Assembly (NCBI RefSeq): GCF_031143425.1
Contig: NC_090438.1
Span: 777,863,138-777,927,137, forward strand
Direction: 5' to 3'
DNA length: 64,000 nucleotides
From: Pleurodeles waltl
Taxonomy: Eukaryota > Chordata > Amphibia > Caudata > Salamandridae
The notes under the pieces: model-generated
Told to the model about the DNA's origin: nothing
Seen by the model: the letters and a program-made list of their open reading frames with translations, nothing else
Databases searched by the model: none
Translations under genes and position numbers: made by a program
Part shown: positions 45,780 to 58,471 of the stretch, piece by piece
Layout of the letters: each line of letters begins with the position of its first letter
How positions within the stretch are numbered: position 1 is the first letter of the stretch

Positions 45780-47728
45780 TAGGTGGACTCTGAAAAACTG
45801 GCAGCAACAGGATTCACAGGAGATGCAAGAAAAGAAAAAACATAAGACTCTAGGTCAGCCAGAGCATGATGTAGAAAGTTAACCCATCTGAAATTATCCA
45901 GGTTCCTTAGCAAAATAAAATCAAGAAAGTGCTCTTTAAGCAATAGGTCATCACTTTGTATCTCCAGACTCATGTAAATCTATTCCATGGTGTGTCTGCA
46001 TGGGGGAAATTTCAATCTCTTGTCCACAACTGCTCATCATCGATCTGTGGGATGTTCCCCCTACACTGTACAGTGCGCAGTTTGTTAATCTACATACATA
46101 CATACCGACTAACATCCGTACCTACCGTATATCACGTTAAGTTACATGACCAGGTGATCCCTAAAATAATTTTGCTTTCAGACAATGTTTTTTTAATACT
46201 GATAAGGGTCCAGGAGCTCCCCAAATAGCAAAGTTTTACAAAACAAAACAAGCAGTGACAAAACCTAAAAGCCGCCAGCCAACTCCAACTATGCTGGTTT
46301 TACCACTGTTTGTTTCTATTGTGTCTAATGCTAGGCCAGAACTACAGCTACATAGCACAGTTCAAAATAATAACAAGCACTGATCTAAAATGCCAGCCAT
46401 GAAATCTTGTATTGCAGTGCAAGTAAAATTTAAATAAAATAGAAAGATTAAAATTGACGATCACAATACCCATCCCTACTTTTTATCCCAGAGTATGGCT
46501 AGATCAATGTTGAGATATAGAGTAGATAGCAAAGTGGCAAGTGCAGAAAACATATTCTTTAGCTTTCAACAAATATTCCTTCAACTTGATTGAAAATCTT
46601 GAAGGTTGTTTGTTTGTGGGAGCTTGCTCCAAAAGCAAGCGGGCACCACCTTAAGAGTTTTTCTTCCTTTATATAGTTGACAATATTTATAGCTATGGTC
46701 GCTCTCTGGTCTGCCGAACGAAATTTCAGACAAGTGTAAATGGCTTCCAGGTCATGTTAGTTTGGCTTTCTTCTGTAGTCAGAATTAGGAAAAGGGGCTG
46801 ACCAGCAGAACTCCTGTTTGTGTGTTGGCAAGTATGCTCCAGTACACGTTTCTCTCAGCAGAGCAAGAGGACTAGCAGACTTGGTAGAAATGTTTTTGTG
46901 GTGCCATTCCACAGTAAGGATAGCTGGACACCAAACAAGTTCCCTATTCAAGAAAATGACGTATTACCATTATTTCTAATTATTCTGAGTTCTGTTTTCT
47001 CTGTAGTTCATAGTTGAGTCAGAAAAATGCATTTCCTTCAGTCATCAATCCTTTCGAAAAGTCATCCATTTTTTGGGGGTACTATAGAATTATTCCACTC
47101 CAACTCACAATGTTTATCCACACCTAACATTCCATTATATATCAGCCACCAGGATGTAGGCTATTATCTCTTCAAAAATTGAACATTTCACAGACTTGTT
47201 GATCGTGATACACCTCCCTACGTAGCGTGCTCACCTAGTGTACTGGAGGGTCACTCCTAGGAGAACTAGGAAGACTGCTGCCCAAGATACCTGCGCTCAT
47301 TGTCCCTTCTGCGCAGGCTTGGTGAGCTGGGATGTGTTTCTGAGATAACTTTATCCAGGTCATAGTTCAGTCCAAATGGATCAGATGTCTGTTTAGCCAT
47401 GTGGATAGGACATCTGCTCCCAGGACTTCTCTCCTCTTCCAGTCCCTTGCAAGAGGATTAGGTGAGGTGAGAGAAGGTACGTAGAAACTGATTTCATGAG
47501 CCTCCTTCTACTTAGACTACTTCTCACCTATGCAAAACAGCTGTGAAGTTGGACTTTTTTTATACTTTACCTCCTTTCTTCACTTCTTCATACTTAGGTC
47601 AGGGGAGTCCAGGCCGGTAGGGTAATAATGCATTCTCTTACAAACTGAAACCTATGGAGGACAAATTGGACCCAATCTATTTTTTTTTTGTTCCCAGGCT
47701 TCCAGACGATGATTGGGAAAGGAACTAA
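45780..47728. other. Unassigned stretch
   Basis: No gene, RNA or repeat boundary recognised. Confidence 0.45.
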
Positions 47729-48236
47729 GGGCCTCATTTATAAGGAACTGGTGCATCGACTCCGATGTACCAGTTTCCCTGGGTTGCCCTGCACCGCCCC
47801 ATGACACCATGGTAGTACTGTATTTATAATACAGCGCACCATGGTGCTCGTTAACACAACTGAGTCAAATTGTTTTACGCACTTGTGGTGCTTTACTGGA
47901 CTAGTGTATAAAATGTTGATGCTAGTTCAGCAAAGCACAGAGAGTCCCATTGAAAAGAGCCTAGTGTCAGTTTAACACCTGCCCTGGGCAGGCATTAAAA
48001 ATGATGCTAGAATGGTGCAGTGAAATCTTGTAGATTTCACAGCGCCATTTTTTGGGCCTCCCTGCGGTGGAACGCTTCCCTTGCATACATTATACCTTGG
48101 CAAGATGGTTTACAAACTGCCACAATGGTGAGTTTGCACCGTTTGTAAATACGGCATGCTGTGGGGGATTGTTTTGCGCCGCCGTGGAGTAAACAAATGA
48201 TGCTACAGTGGCGCAAGGGGCTTGTAAATGAACCCC
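47729..48236. mobile_element. 508-bp MITE with TAA target duplication
   Basis: Left end GGGCCTCATTTATAAG and right end CTTGTAAATGAACCCC form an imperfect inverted repeat. TAA flanks both sides (47,726-47,728 and 48,237-48,239), the classic PIF/Harbinger TWA target. Internally it has a self-complementary CACCATGG region and the GCGCAAGGGGCTT word shared with the MITE at 29,364. It has no coding capacity. Confidence 0.85.
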
Positions 48237-48959
48237 TAAAATTCTTATGTTTATATAACTAGGAGTAACAAGCCATCTTGAATGGTATAAGTTTTTTCCC
48301 AAACCAGCAGTGTTCCCTTGTCCAAGATGTGCACTCACAAGTAATTAACACCCAAGCAACCGCGAGAAAAGCCTCCTATCATGACTCCCAAAGACACACA
48401 AGCTTCTGGAAAACACAGACAGTCAAAATAATTCCCTGTCATACCCACTCTGTGGACTAGTCCCCGAGTGGAGCAAAAGAGAACAGGAAAAGGGAGCACC
48501 CAGCGGGTCACAGCCACATGAGACTCTGACAAGGGATTAATGACACAACAACTCAACTGGGAAACTGGGAAAACAAGCATAACATACTATGAATTAAAGG
48601 AGAGAGTCAACACGAATGCAAATATCTAACTTACCAAAATCAACTAATCAAACATGATCAAGTCAGCCAACTGGGCCTGTCCAACCAAGTGGCTAAAACA
48701 AACATTCAAACTTTACAAAAGAAGGCCTCATGTAGCACCCAATACAACAGCAACAACCATGGCACCATGGCCATAACCCTCTAACTTCTATTTCCAGCCC
48801 CAGGTAAATGAACAACATATCGGAGCCCACACCACCATCTCTAACATTGGCCACTCTAGTTTTCTTCCACACTTCCAATTTCTGTGGCCCGGGGACAAAC
48901 TGAACAGGTCAAATATATTCAAGATTTCCTCGGCCCTTCCAGGCCTGGAGAAAATAAGC

Positions 48960-49215
48960 AGTAAACATTTGGAATACACAGCGTTTGTCGCACCAGGACC
49001 AGGCGAGGAAAAGAAATCCACCAAACCACTAAAATATGCTTTTATGGTGCAACCACCACCGGTCCCATACTCAGGTACAATGGCTTGCTGGAAGACTGAG
49101 GAATCACCATGTGACATGTGGCACCAGAAAAATATCCCCATTTGCGGAACCCCCAACCAACAGCACACCTTCAAAACGATTATAGACTCCAGAGAACAAG
49201 GCAATCAGTGATGAT
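48960..49215 (+). pseudogene. Possible LINE ORF1 remnant
   Basis: An open plus-strand frame of 80 codons (MEYTAFVAPGPGEEKKSTKP and onward) ends in two stops shortly before the LINE endonuclease starts at about 49,420. Position suggests the end of ORF1. No domain is recognisable. Confidence 0.3.
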
Positions 49216-49419
49216 AACTGCAAAAGGCACCTCAGACAAATCACAGCAATCCTGTCACAACATGACAATCACCACATCATCGGTTCCCTGGGCCAGATGC
49301 ATTGGCCAAAATACACCTTCCACCTTAGACACTGAATAGCTCACAGAAGCTCTTCATAAACATCCATAGCACCTGCTCACTATCAAATGGGTCAACCACA
49401 AGCTCCTCTGGCAAGATCG

Positions 49420-50230
49420 CCTTGATAACTTGGAACATTGCAGGAGCTGGGAAAATCGCATTTGAAACTTAACTAGAAACCAACCTCAGATCATTTGACA
49501 TATGTCTCCAGGAGGCTTGGAGTCTTGGAAAAACACCACTGAAGGACTACTCAGAATCCCATCATCTGCTGTAAAAAGTGGAGTCAAAGGTAGACCAAAA
49601 GGCGGGCTGAGTATCTATGTGTCTCTCAACAGAGCCCTAAACACAATCCAGCAGAAAACAGATTCAGCTTTCCTGCAGGCAGTATAGATCAGCGACTGGA
49701 AATCTGGCACACAAGAGAAAATGGTCCTAATAGTAAATGAACCCAAGGGAGGCACAAAAGTAAAAGGCAATTGCATCCCTGGAACATGCCTTGCTAGAAC
49801 TAAACAGTAACCACCCAAGGGCTGAATGGATAGTGTCTGGCAACTTTAAGCTAAATCTGGCAAACCATTTAAAGGGCAGCAAGGAAGTGCACATTGTGGA
49901 GGCTAGCAAGGGTATATCCGCACAGGTCTCAAAACACACAAAAGCAGACAGCTGAGACCACCAATCGCTATTCACAATTAAAGCCATGGGCCGGAGAGCA
50001 GTAAATGGGAGGATTGCTACAGACCGGCCAATGGTGCAACACGAAAAGCCTAATTCAGCGGAATCAGTGTTGGACTGTGTATTAGCTCCTTCTTTGTGGT
50101 TTCAAAGAGTCACAATGTTCAAAGTAGAAGACCGCAGTGAAAGCAACCACCAGCCCATGATGGTAGAGATCAAAAACGACAATGAACAGGTTGCCCATGG
50201 GAATAATATAGGTTTTTGAGATCCAGGAAT
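49420..50230 (+). pseudogene. APE-type LINE endonuclease
   Basis: The plus strand reads ITLITWNIAGAGKIAFET, then FDICLQEAWSL, a block W.VSGNFKLNLANHL and finally MGRRAVNGRIATDRPMV and VLAPSLWFQRVTMFKVEDRS followed by SNHQPM. These correspond to the WNIxG start, the catalytic Glu block (LQExW), the GDFN-type block (here SGNFKLN, so the Asp is replaced) and the SDHHP end block (here SNHQP). The endonuclease is therefore inactive at two conserved sites, in addition to frame breaks. This is a Jockey/CR1/I-like layout. I cannot fix the clade. Confidence 0.78.
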
Positions 50231-50954
50231 GATATAGAGTCGGGTAAGGGGGTCGGAGTTAGCTCAGGAAGAATATAAATGCTGGAAACAAACTGACCCA
50301 CAAAGTAGATGTGATCCTTTGAACCTGATAGTTTCCGGGGAAAAAATGCAAGAAGGGCTCAAAATCTACATGGAAGCAAAAAATTGGCAGTGGCTGATCC
50401 ACCAGCATTCACCCAAAAACCGTTGGTTCAATAACACCCTTAAATATCAGAAGCAAAAGTTTAAAGCAGTGAAGGCAAAGCAACACAAACATACACTTGG
50501 CCCTCACTTGTCCACACTCACAGTAGAGAGTTTAAAAAAGAAATTTGGGAACAACACATGCAAAAAGTCATCAAACTGGACTGAAGTTATACAAGCCTGC
50601 AAGTCAAAGAATAACAAACTTCTATGGGCCCTGATCAACCAGCTAGAACATGGTATGACTTTCTCAGCAGGCAACCACATCCCTCTACAAGCCTTGTTAG
50701 CTCACATTGGCTCTCTGTACAACCCTGGAGATTCCACAACATTGTACACAGACAGGAACTGAGATTTTCCAAGTCTTTGGTTTTCATAAACTGTAATTGA
50801 AGCCCAGATAAAGAAAATCGGAGGAAACTGGGCCCCTGGCCCAAATGAACTGCCAGCATCGATCTGCAAAAATGACCTGGGACTGTGGAGCAAAAAAACT
50901 CCTCCAGCTGTTTAATTTCTGCCTTCAAAACAAACAAGCATTTGCAATTCAATG
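50231..50954 (+). pseudogene. LINE linker and reverse transcriptase start
   Basis: Frame 50,319-50,762 reads NRWFNNTLKYQKQKFKAVK, then NNKLLWALINQLEHGMTFSA and LLAHIGSLYNPGD, the linker typical of this LINE group (WFxxxxKxxKxxxK; a WxxxNxL block; HFxxLY). It is followed by GGNWAPGPNELPASICKN, the first RT block (KAPGPDGIPxxxxK). The RT is cut at 50,954 by the SINE-like element. Confidence 0.75.
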
Positions 50955-51456
50955 GATCTCGCGTTTACTCGAGTTAAAGCTATGAGCTTTGTAAACTCCT
51001 AACTGGACTTTTCTTGGCACATAAACTGAACAGTAAAACAGTTTCACATGAGCGAGCCGACGTCCGCTATGAGTGTAAAGCAAACACACAAAAGGAAACA
51101 GACATTCGCTCGCAGTGAAACGTATCAGCAAAGGTGCAATTATCCATGTAACCCGCAAAATTGCAAATATCCATGTAATCGGAAAAAGTGCAAATATCCA
51201 TGCAGCAAAGTAGTCTAGAAACCATGCTGAACACACGATGCTTCGCATGTTTTCAGTAGTTGGCCGGTGCGCTTGAGGAGGGGTAAACACAGGAAAAGGC
51301 ATGACGAACGCATGCCTTTCAACAATGAAATGAAGCAAATTGTAAAAGGAATGCCCACAAACCAACCTAAGTGATGGGCCTGACATGGGCGTGGTTACAA
51401 GCCGGTAGAGAGAAAACAACAGGGACAGAGCGTTTTGTGCTAGACCCTAAAAAAAA
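50955..51456 (+). mobile_element. SINE-like A-tailed element inserted in the LINE
   Basis: About 500 bp starting TCTCGCGTTTACTCGAG and ending TGCTAGACCCTAAAAAAAA, inserted between two parts of the LINE polymerase. A 5' bulged hairpin pairs GTTTAC with GTAAAC around AAAGCT/AGCTTT. Three 27-bp direct repeats (GTGCAATTATCCATGTAA and variants) lie at 51,134-51,212. An A tail with no coding frame fits a retroposed short element. I do not see a clear pol III box pair or an exact target duplication. The minus-strand 156-residue frame over it has no domain. Confidence 0.55.
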
Positions 51457-52880
51457 CCAGGGTGTTGGTGCTGGTCCATTCTCCACCACATTTAGAGAAA
51501 AGGCCCCTACTTGAACCCAGACAGTAACCAAATGATCAGGCTATTAGATATCAACTCAAAGGTCTTTGCTAGCATCCTGTTACAAGAACTAGAATGTTGG
51601 GTGGAAGAAGCAGGCTTGATCCCACAAAATCAAACAGTCTTTCGTTCTCAAGTCAAGTACAACAGATAATCTTGTGGTTCTGTCCACTGTCATTGAGAAA
51701 TGCACCCAGAAAAAACAGCTACTTTATACAAGCTTTAATAACTTTTCTTAAGCTTTTCACCTTGTGCACAGGAATTTACTGTGGGGAAAACTGGCATTAT
51801 GGAATATCCTAGCAGATCTTTTATGAACTATGCAGGTTCTGTACTCTGGAACCTGTGCGAAGGTGAGCCTCAGGACAATAATTGTTGGAGTTGCTATAAT
51901 GTGCAGACCACATTATTAATGAACTTAACCTCAATTGGCCTGCAAAATGTGCTGAACGTGCTGGCCTTCTGCTGTACACAAAGTCATATGATGGTGAACC
52001 TAGTAACCAAAATTGTGATTTTTGGAGGTGGCCGCAACAAGAGGGGAGCATGGCATCTGGGAGGCAACTTGGTGGAAACAAGTTCCAGCTACAGTTACTT
52101 AGGGGTATGGCTCTAAGACTGCCATTTCCCCAGACTCCACCTAAACATTTTAAGGCCTCACTTGACTTCACTTATTACTGCAATTAAAAAACATTGAGTA
52201 TAATCCCTGCACCAACCTGGAGACCAGTCCTGATGGCAATCAAAGCTAAGCTGATCCAATTGTTAGCCTGCAGGTCAGAAGCTTTCTGCATCATATTTCA
52301 CCTTGTGCAGTACACATAACCTGTACAGATCCATCTAGAGTTCACACTACAAGACTGAGGGCTAGATCAGCAAGGTGCCATTCTTATGTACATGTCAACA
52401 CTAAGAGAAGCCAGTGCCGGCACATTAAGTTGCCTTATCTGGCAAGAATTTCAAGAAGGCAGCAAAACAAATCGCTGGGCCCTCACCTGTTTCAAGGCCC
52501 TAGAGGCGCTGGGCGCATACCACTCAGTGCACAAGTCAGGGGTACAAGTGGGTGAACAGCGTCCACCCACTATTTTTAGAGGGTGGACACCATCTACCCT
52601 GCCAAGAAGTTGGGCCCCACTTTAGAATATGCTGAAGTCATCTTGGTGTAATTTTCAAACACCGTGACATAGTCAGCAGTGCCTGCACGTTGTCTGCTAT
52701 CAATACGATCTGGGGCGAGGAGGGGCCATTCTTGTTTGAAACGCCAGTGGGGCCCATAACAAAGACTGAATTTAAAGGGGCCATTAGGCCTCTTTTTGTT
52801 GGAGTATCCTGCCCCGGAGCTACCTAGAGCCTAACACTTAGATGTAAATGTAGTAGAAGGGAAACAGAGACACACAGCGT
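51457..52880 (+). pseudogene. LINE reverse transcriptase, C-terminal part
   Basis: After the insertion the plus strand reads LLDINSKVFASILLQELECW and VEEAGLIPQNQTVFR, then AFHLVHRNLLWGKLALWNIL, and in frame 51,781-52,116 GLQNVLNVLAFCCTQSHMM, KIVIFGGGRNKRGAW and SSSYSYLGVWL. These are the RT fingers and palm of an APE-type LINE. The first catalytic Asp in the AFDLV block is His (AFHLV). The palm YADD block is replaced by YNVQTTLLM. The usual KTKIxxF and YLGV blocks remain. Decayed C-terminal sequence runs to about 52,880. Inactive. Confidence 0.8.
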
Positions 52881-53680
52881 TTTAGCATTTCACACTTACT
52901 TAAGAGAGGCACAGTTTTGACTTTGTTCAGTCCCTGTATATGCATGCACTGTAAGAATGTCATACATGTAGCTCTGTCCCAGTGTTTACACAAAATAACA
53001 ATTTAAATAGGGTTATTTTGTATTTCTTTTTATAGCGCTATTCATCCCAATGCAGGGTGTCAGATCGCCTTACTACACATTAACACATTACATTGACAAC
53101 AAAGCACATAAGCTTGTAAATCAATGTACAGGATATGTTACATAAGGCAGCGAAGGGTACATGGAGTAGGAGTCACATCATTATTCATAGCTCCCTTTGC
53201 TGTATTAGAATGATTACAATGCAACTGCAAGTAACAAAAGGATCTCTGTTTAAAACAGTAACCCACTTACCTATGTACATAAAATAAAACAATCTGTCAT
53301 CTGTATTTTACATGATGTTCTTTGTAGGAAATGAATTAACGCTCTATGCTACTGTGAGTCAAAACTGGGACTAGAAACAACACAGATATTTCCCATAAAT
53401 GCATGAACCACTAGAGTTATCTTACCATTATTATTATTCCCTCAGATTTCTGGGAACACTAAGATCTCTGCAGCAGACGGCTTAACCCGATAAAATATCT
53501 TTAAAAGTCATACTTTGCAACCATTTAGGCAGAACAGATTTACTGTCATGTTTCTCCTTGTTGCTTATTTTTTATTTGTGTCAGAGATTTAAAAAAATAA
53601 ATGTATAAGTTGAGGCCCAGATTTTGCATCTGGGTTGTGTCACTTTTATAGTACAACTCTGACGCGAAATCCATTTTGGG
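52881..53680. other. Unassigned stretch, probably LINE 3' flank
   Basis: No frame or repeat of note. It may include the LINE 3' UTR. Confidence 0.4.
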
Positions 53681-53689
53681 ATTTACAGT

Positions 53690-54030
53690 ACAAATTCTGT
53701 TTGCGTGGCTTTGTAAAGAAGAGTAAACTAAAACAGGCAGCACATTGCCCTGCCGTGCCTTACCTTGCGACAGGTAGGCATTCCATGAGTGGTGCCTGGG
53801 TGTAAGCATAGGTTTGCACCAAACTGATCTTGACAAAACAAAGAGAAATATCTTTGTTTCTTTTTGCTATTCCCTTTTTGCATTTATGTTGCATTCGACA
53901 GCACACATACAATGAGGAAATAGCCTCATAGGATAGTTTTTGTGTGGCTTTGATAAAAAAAAGATAAAAAAACTAAGGCTAGACAGCACATTGCGCTGCC
54001 TTACCGTATTGAGCATCAGAAAGGCATTGC
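53690..54030. repeat. Two diverged direct repeats of about 95 bp, 245 bp apart
   Basis: TTTGCGTGGCTTTGTAAAG followed by GGCAGCACATTGCCCTGCC (from 53,698) recurs as TTTGTGTGGCTTTGATAAA followed by GACAGCACATTGCGCTGCC (from 53,938). Both copies run on to GGCATTsCATGrG. Confidence 0.6.
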
Positions 54031-55190
54031 ATGGGCTTTCCCATCCATCCACCCATCCATGTATTTTGTGCAGAAATAATATACATAATCTTCCTAATGC
54101 AGGTACACTAGTTTTCCGTGAGTTAGCTCTCCGGTCCCACTTCCCTGTCAGATGATCATGGGTATTCCCTGTTAATATGATGCGACATTCCAAGAAGGAC
54201 CCACTGTTGAGTTCTAGTCTTAGACGTTCTATGATGGCTTTGGAAAATTAATTTTGCCTCCTTCCTATAGCATGTCAGTCAGAGTAAATTGCCCGAAGGC
54301 CTGGCAGCCCAGTCTTGCACGCTCTCGCTGGATGCCTCAGTAGAGGCACTCCCCCACCTATGCTGTAAGCCTCCCTGAATTTGGTAGTGGGTCTTGGATC
54401 CTCTTGAATTGTTGGGTAGTTGAATCATTGCTCTTCTTCTGTGAGTAATGGCTTGCTTCTCCTTCACAGCTGCAAATTGCTCCAGGACGACAACCCTTTC
54501 ACTTCATAAATGCCCCCCAGCATATGGGTTCATAACAGTGCAACACGGATGCAGCCCCGTTCAGGTCACAGCATTGCACAGGGCAACAGTCCTCTTTTCG
54601 TTACAGCAATGCACCAGAGCAACAGCCCTCAGTTATTGCGGCCCTACCTGACATACGGAGATCATGGGCAGCACACAGGGTTTTGTATTCACTTTGTGCA
54701 ATTCAACCACTAAATGGACATCTTTTCATTTCTCCTCTTTCACATCAATAGTTAATGATTTGTCTTTCATTCTTGGTGCATGTGGGTAGACTGAGGCTGG
54801 CAGGCAGAAGCCACGTGAAAGTCAAGTGTTAAATACAACATGGATTCTTATTATACATTGTGCAACATTATAGCCTATTGAATCAAACACAAGAGAGAGA
54901 TTTGACTAGAATCATGCAAATTGATCCCAGGTTTTCTGCTTTCACATTGTTGTTTTATTTATTACAAATGTACTTATGGTGCATGTTTTACTGCCAATTA
55001 GGGCCGAAACCAGGTGTGATTGCTTATGTGACCTAAGATAGTTTGATTATTTGTGAATAGGCATACTGTATAGGGACCATCTTTTTGGCAGTGCATATTT
55101 TTTTTAATGTTTCTGTTGTGTGTTTTTATATGATTGCAGTGAATGGGATTTTAATTTTGTTTATTGTGTTTTGTACGTTTTTCATCAGCC

Positions 55191-55226
55191 CTGAAGAAGA
55201 CCCATTTTCTTTGAGTCGAAAAGCGT
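55191..55226 (+). other. Hammerhead-ribozyme-like motif (speculative)
   Basis: CTGAAGAAGACCCATTTTC continues to TTTGAGTCGAAAAGCG. This has the order CUGANGA, stem II, GAAA of a hammerhead core, with position 7 (a tolerant position) changed. Stem II would be GACCCA / TGAGTC with one mismatch and an extra A before it. I cannot identify stems I and III or the cleavage site with confidence. Confidence 0.2.
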
Positions 55227-56907
55227 TGGCTGTGTTTGTGGCCATGATTGCCATCTAAATTACAAGATAGAAAGGACGAATATCACTTTGACTAGGAATA
55301 AGTACCTGTGTATTTGAAGTAATGATTGATTGGCTTGGACTTTACATATGAAACATTTAGCTTCTTCTCGGGCAATTTAAAAGTTGTGCTATTGTTCCTC
55401 TCCCTTTTTTTTGTATTTTATTCCTGTGATATGTGGTTTTTTGGGACCGTTAACCCGTTAACCCAGGTGGTAGAGCACCTGTGTTGTGGAACGAGTTAGA
55501 ATGTGGGTACATATTCCATATCCGTTTTTGAGATTTTCTTTTTTTTTTGCCAAGTTGTTATCCTGTTGGGGTGTGGGTGGCCTTGTTTTTTGTCTTTCTT
55601 ACACCTGCCTACTACAGCGATGCTGCAAAGTTTGCAATGCACTGCATTATGACATAATAACAGAGGGTAGCTTTGTTGTTATGATGATACATAGGCTATG
55701 TATGAAATGAAAGATCATGTGTGCTTACGTAGGACTGACTCCTTCAGTTAAAGTGAATAGGCAAGCCCACATGTGACTGTTACTATAAACAAGTAAATCA
55801 AGTAGACTGTCTCCAGTGCACCGTTTTGACAGCGTAACATGTCTAGGATATGCAAATTTCTTATTAGTGAGCATAGTCTAGTGTAGATTCTGATTACTGT
55901 CCATAGTTTGTGGTGTCTCTCGCTGTTCCTATGTCTCTCCACTTGGGTAGTTTTTCTATGCAAAATAGCAATATTTTTTCTGAAGGCCAATAACTTCTTG
56001 AAAGTGCTAGCTGAGACCGAAATTGTGTGTGCTTTTTTCTTGTGAGTTATCTGTGTCACCATTTCCTTCTCATTTTTGGATACTAGGTGGCTTACACTTA
56101 TTTTAACGTGGAGCTGATACCTCTTACCATGAAATTTATGGTCTATTCATTGTAAGGGTGTTCTGGTTGTACTGATTTCAGGGTGAGCTGATAGGATGCA
56201 CTGGTGAATGTGAGGTTGGCTTATAGTTATGCCATCTATAAGAACATGAGAGATGTCTGCTGCTAAATGTGGAAGAGACCTTTTGGGTGGTAACTTGTAA
56301 TTTGTAAAAACATAAATGCAGAGCCCCAAACTTTTTCTTAGGGTTCCCTTGCTGAATGCCAAGGTTACCATAACCTTTTTCTTTCAGTATCCTACACTTG
56401 CTTATTCTTGCAGGTACTTTTTTCACCCCTTGTTCTACCTTCATCATTGCTGTCCTTTCTCTCTTTTTCCTTTCTTCCCTTTCTGTCTTTCTATCTTCCT
56501 TTGGATTGTCGTCTGTTGGTGAAAAATGAGCCTCAATCTCCTAAAATGAGTGCAGGTGCCCACCACAGACACATTAAGTGGTGGGTAGGACTGAGTGAGC
56601 ATACTTTGCATAGGAAACTGGTATCAACTCTGGAGAGCACAGGCAGCTAAAGCAATCACATCTACATAGAAATATGCTGCATATGGAATAATGTGTCTGT
56701 GGGAGTAGGCTGGTGGCAAAGTTAGTTTGTTCAATGCTTGGCTAAGAGAAGCTTTATGCTGACAAAAGGCAACATTGTTTTATGTGTAGCTTACAAAAGC
56801 GTGGGTCTTCCACCTGTCAGGAGTGTTTGCATGTGTACTTGTAATAAACTCAAATGTACTCATGATAGACTTGCTAACCATATGTGTGAGGTCTTATGTC
56901 CCTTTTG

Positions 56908-56985
56908 TGATGTCACTTCCTGTAAAGTCCTCGATTATGATGTCACTTCCTGTGGTACCACGTACGATGTCACATGCCATGCTGT
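56908..56985. repeat. Short tandem GATGTCAC words
   Basis: GATGTCACTTCCTGT occurs at about 56,909 and 56,939, and GATGTCACATGCC and GCTGTCACTTGC follow at a spacing of 20-30 bases. Confidence 0.6.
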
Positions 56986-57822
56986 CACTTGCATACTGCC
57001 TAACTTGGTTAGTCCCCCCACTTCTTTTTTAGGACTTGTACCCTGACACCACCTTTGGGAATCAAACCTACTCCACAACGCTTTCAAGCTTGCAATGAAT
57101 AAACAATTAAAATTACAGTCAAGGACCAAGGAATGTTTTAAAAAACGTAAGCACTCGTGAACATGTATAAACAAATACAAATCGCCGAACCCACAGAGCT
57201 ATCTGTTTAAATACATTCAACGCTTTCATAAATCTAGGTTTCTACCGCTGAGATGTGGGCTACCACCAATAAGTTACACACTGCCAATATGGGCCGCAAA
57301 AGCTGCCTCAGAGTTATGCAGACTGTGCCTGAGACATGAAAACCTCTTGCACATACTGTGCAGTTTGCCCAGTTTAACATACCGAACATAGAAAGCTCCA
57401 GCACAACATCTTCAACGCCTAATGAATCAGGGTGTGCCGTCATGCTAATCTTTTCTGCTTACAAGGCTTGAGCACCCAGGTCTGCCTGGCAAAGTTCATT
57501 GCAATTGCTGATAAACTGCTCAAAGTGGAGTCCACAACGCCTTTCAGCAGCCAGCGGCATGCAGAGCTGCCTCTCGTAAAAAGCCAAGTCAAACTATAAT
57601 CTCTAGTGAACAGCGTAATGAACAGGGCTTGAAACTGGAAGTTTTCAGCGTACAGCAGGCCGCCCCCCAAAACTGGGACAAAAACTGTTGACGTGGCTGC
57701 AGTATGCAGATGGCATAGTATTGACCCGAGTGGAACGCACTACTGCAAGCCATTGGCTAGGCAGGACAAATAAACGTCCTGACCCACTCGAGCATATTCA
57801 AAATGCACATATGTCCCGATCA

Positions 57823-58200
57823 CACCTGAGTGCATTTTATGATCTGAACCAAGATCCACAGCTGGGCCCTTTGCAAGCACTGGCACTTTGATTGCGTAGC
57901 AAATCACCACTATCAGATAACCGCTGCAATAGTTTAATGGCAGCGATGCCCACTACCTGAACGATAATCTGTTGGTTCAGCAGTTATCATTCAATTAGAT
58001 TACACCTGAGCGCAGTTTAAGGCTTGAACTAAGAGCCACAGATGGGCTTTTTACATACGCCATGTTGCACTTTTCAAGCTTTGACACTTTAATGGTGTGG
58101 TATCGTTCCATTATTGGACATCGCTGCAATAGCACTATGGCAACAATGCCCACTACACGAATGGACAATACCCGGCACAGTAGCTATTGTTAATAGACGC
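57823..58200. repeat. Direct repeat, two copies, 180-bp period
   Basis: CACCTGAGTGCATTTTATG at 57,823 recurs as CACCTGAGCGCAGTTTAAG at 58,003. Both copies continue through CCACAGmTGGGC, CGCTGCAATAG, TATGGCA / AATGGCA and ATGCCCACTAC. Divergence is substantial (older duplication). Confidence 0.75.
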
Positions 58201-58471
58201 TGCGGTACTTTTAAGACCAGTACTCTCAATTATTTTGCACAGTTTGAAGAGACTTCTTCAAATATGTTTTTTAACACGTTTTTTAAAAATTCCTTTTACC
58301 TGTTTTTGTTTTTCAATCATATACTTTTATTGTGTAAAGGTTTTAATTAAATACATCATGATTAATAAAATTCATCCATGCTCCCAGACTCTGCAGCTGC
58401 TAGGACACAGACACACTATCAAAAATAACAAGAGTGATGGTGTACCCACTAACCAATACACTGGACACTTG

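Larger units (their letters stand above)
54031..57820. other. Largely unassigned stretch
   Basis: No gene recognised. Small items: a hammerhead-like motif at about 55,191-55,226 (listed separately) and a short run of GATGTCACTTCCTGT words at 56,908-56,985. Confidence 0.4.

Noticed and set aside
50949..51419. 156-residue minus-strand frame
   Set aside because: It is antisense to the A-tailed SINE-like element and has no recognisable domain.
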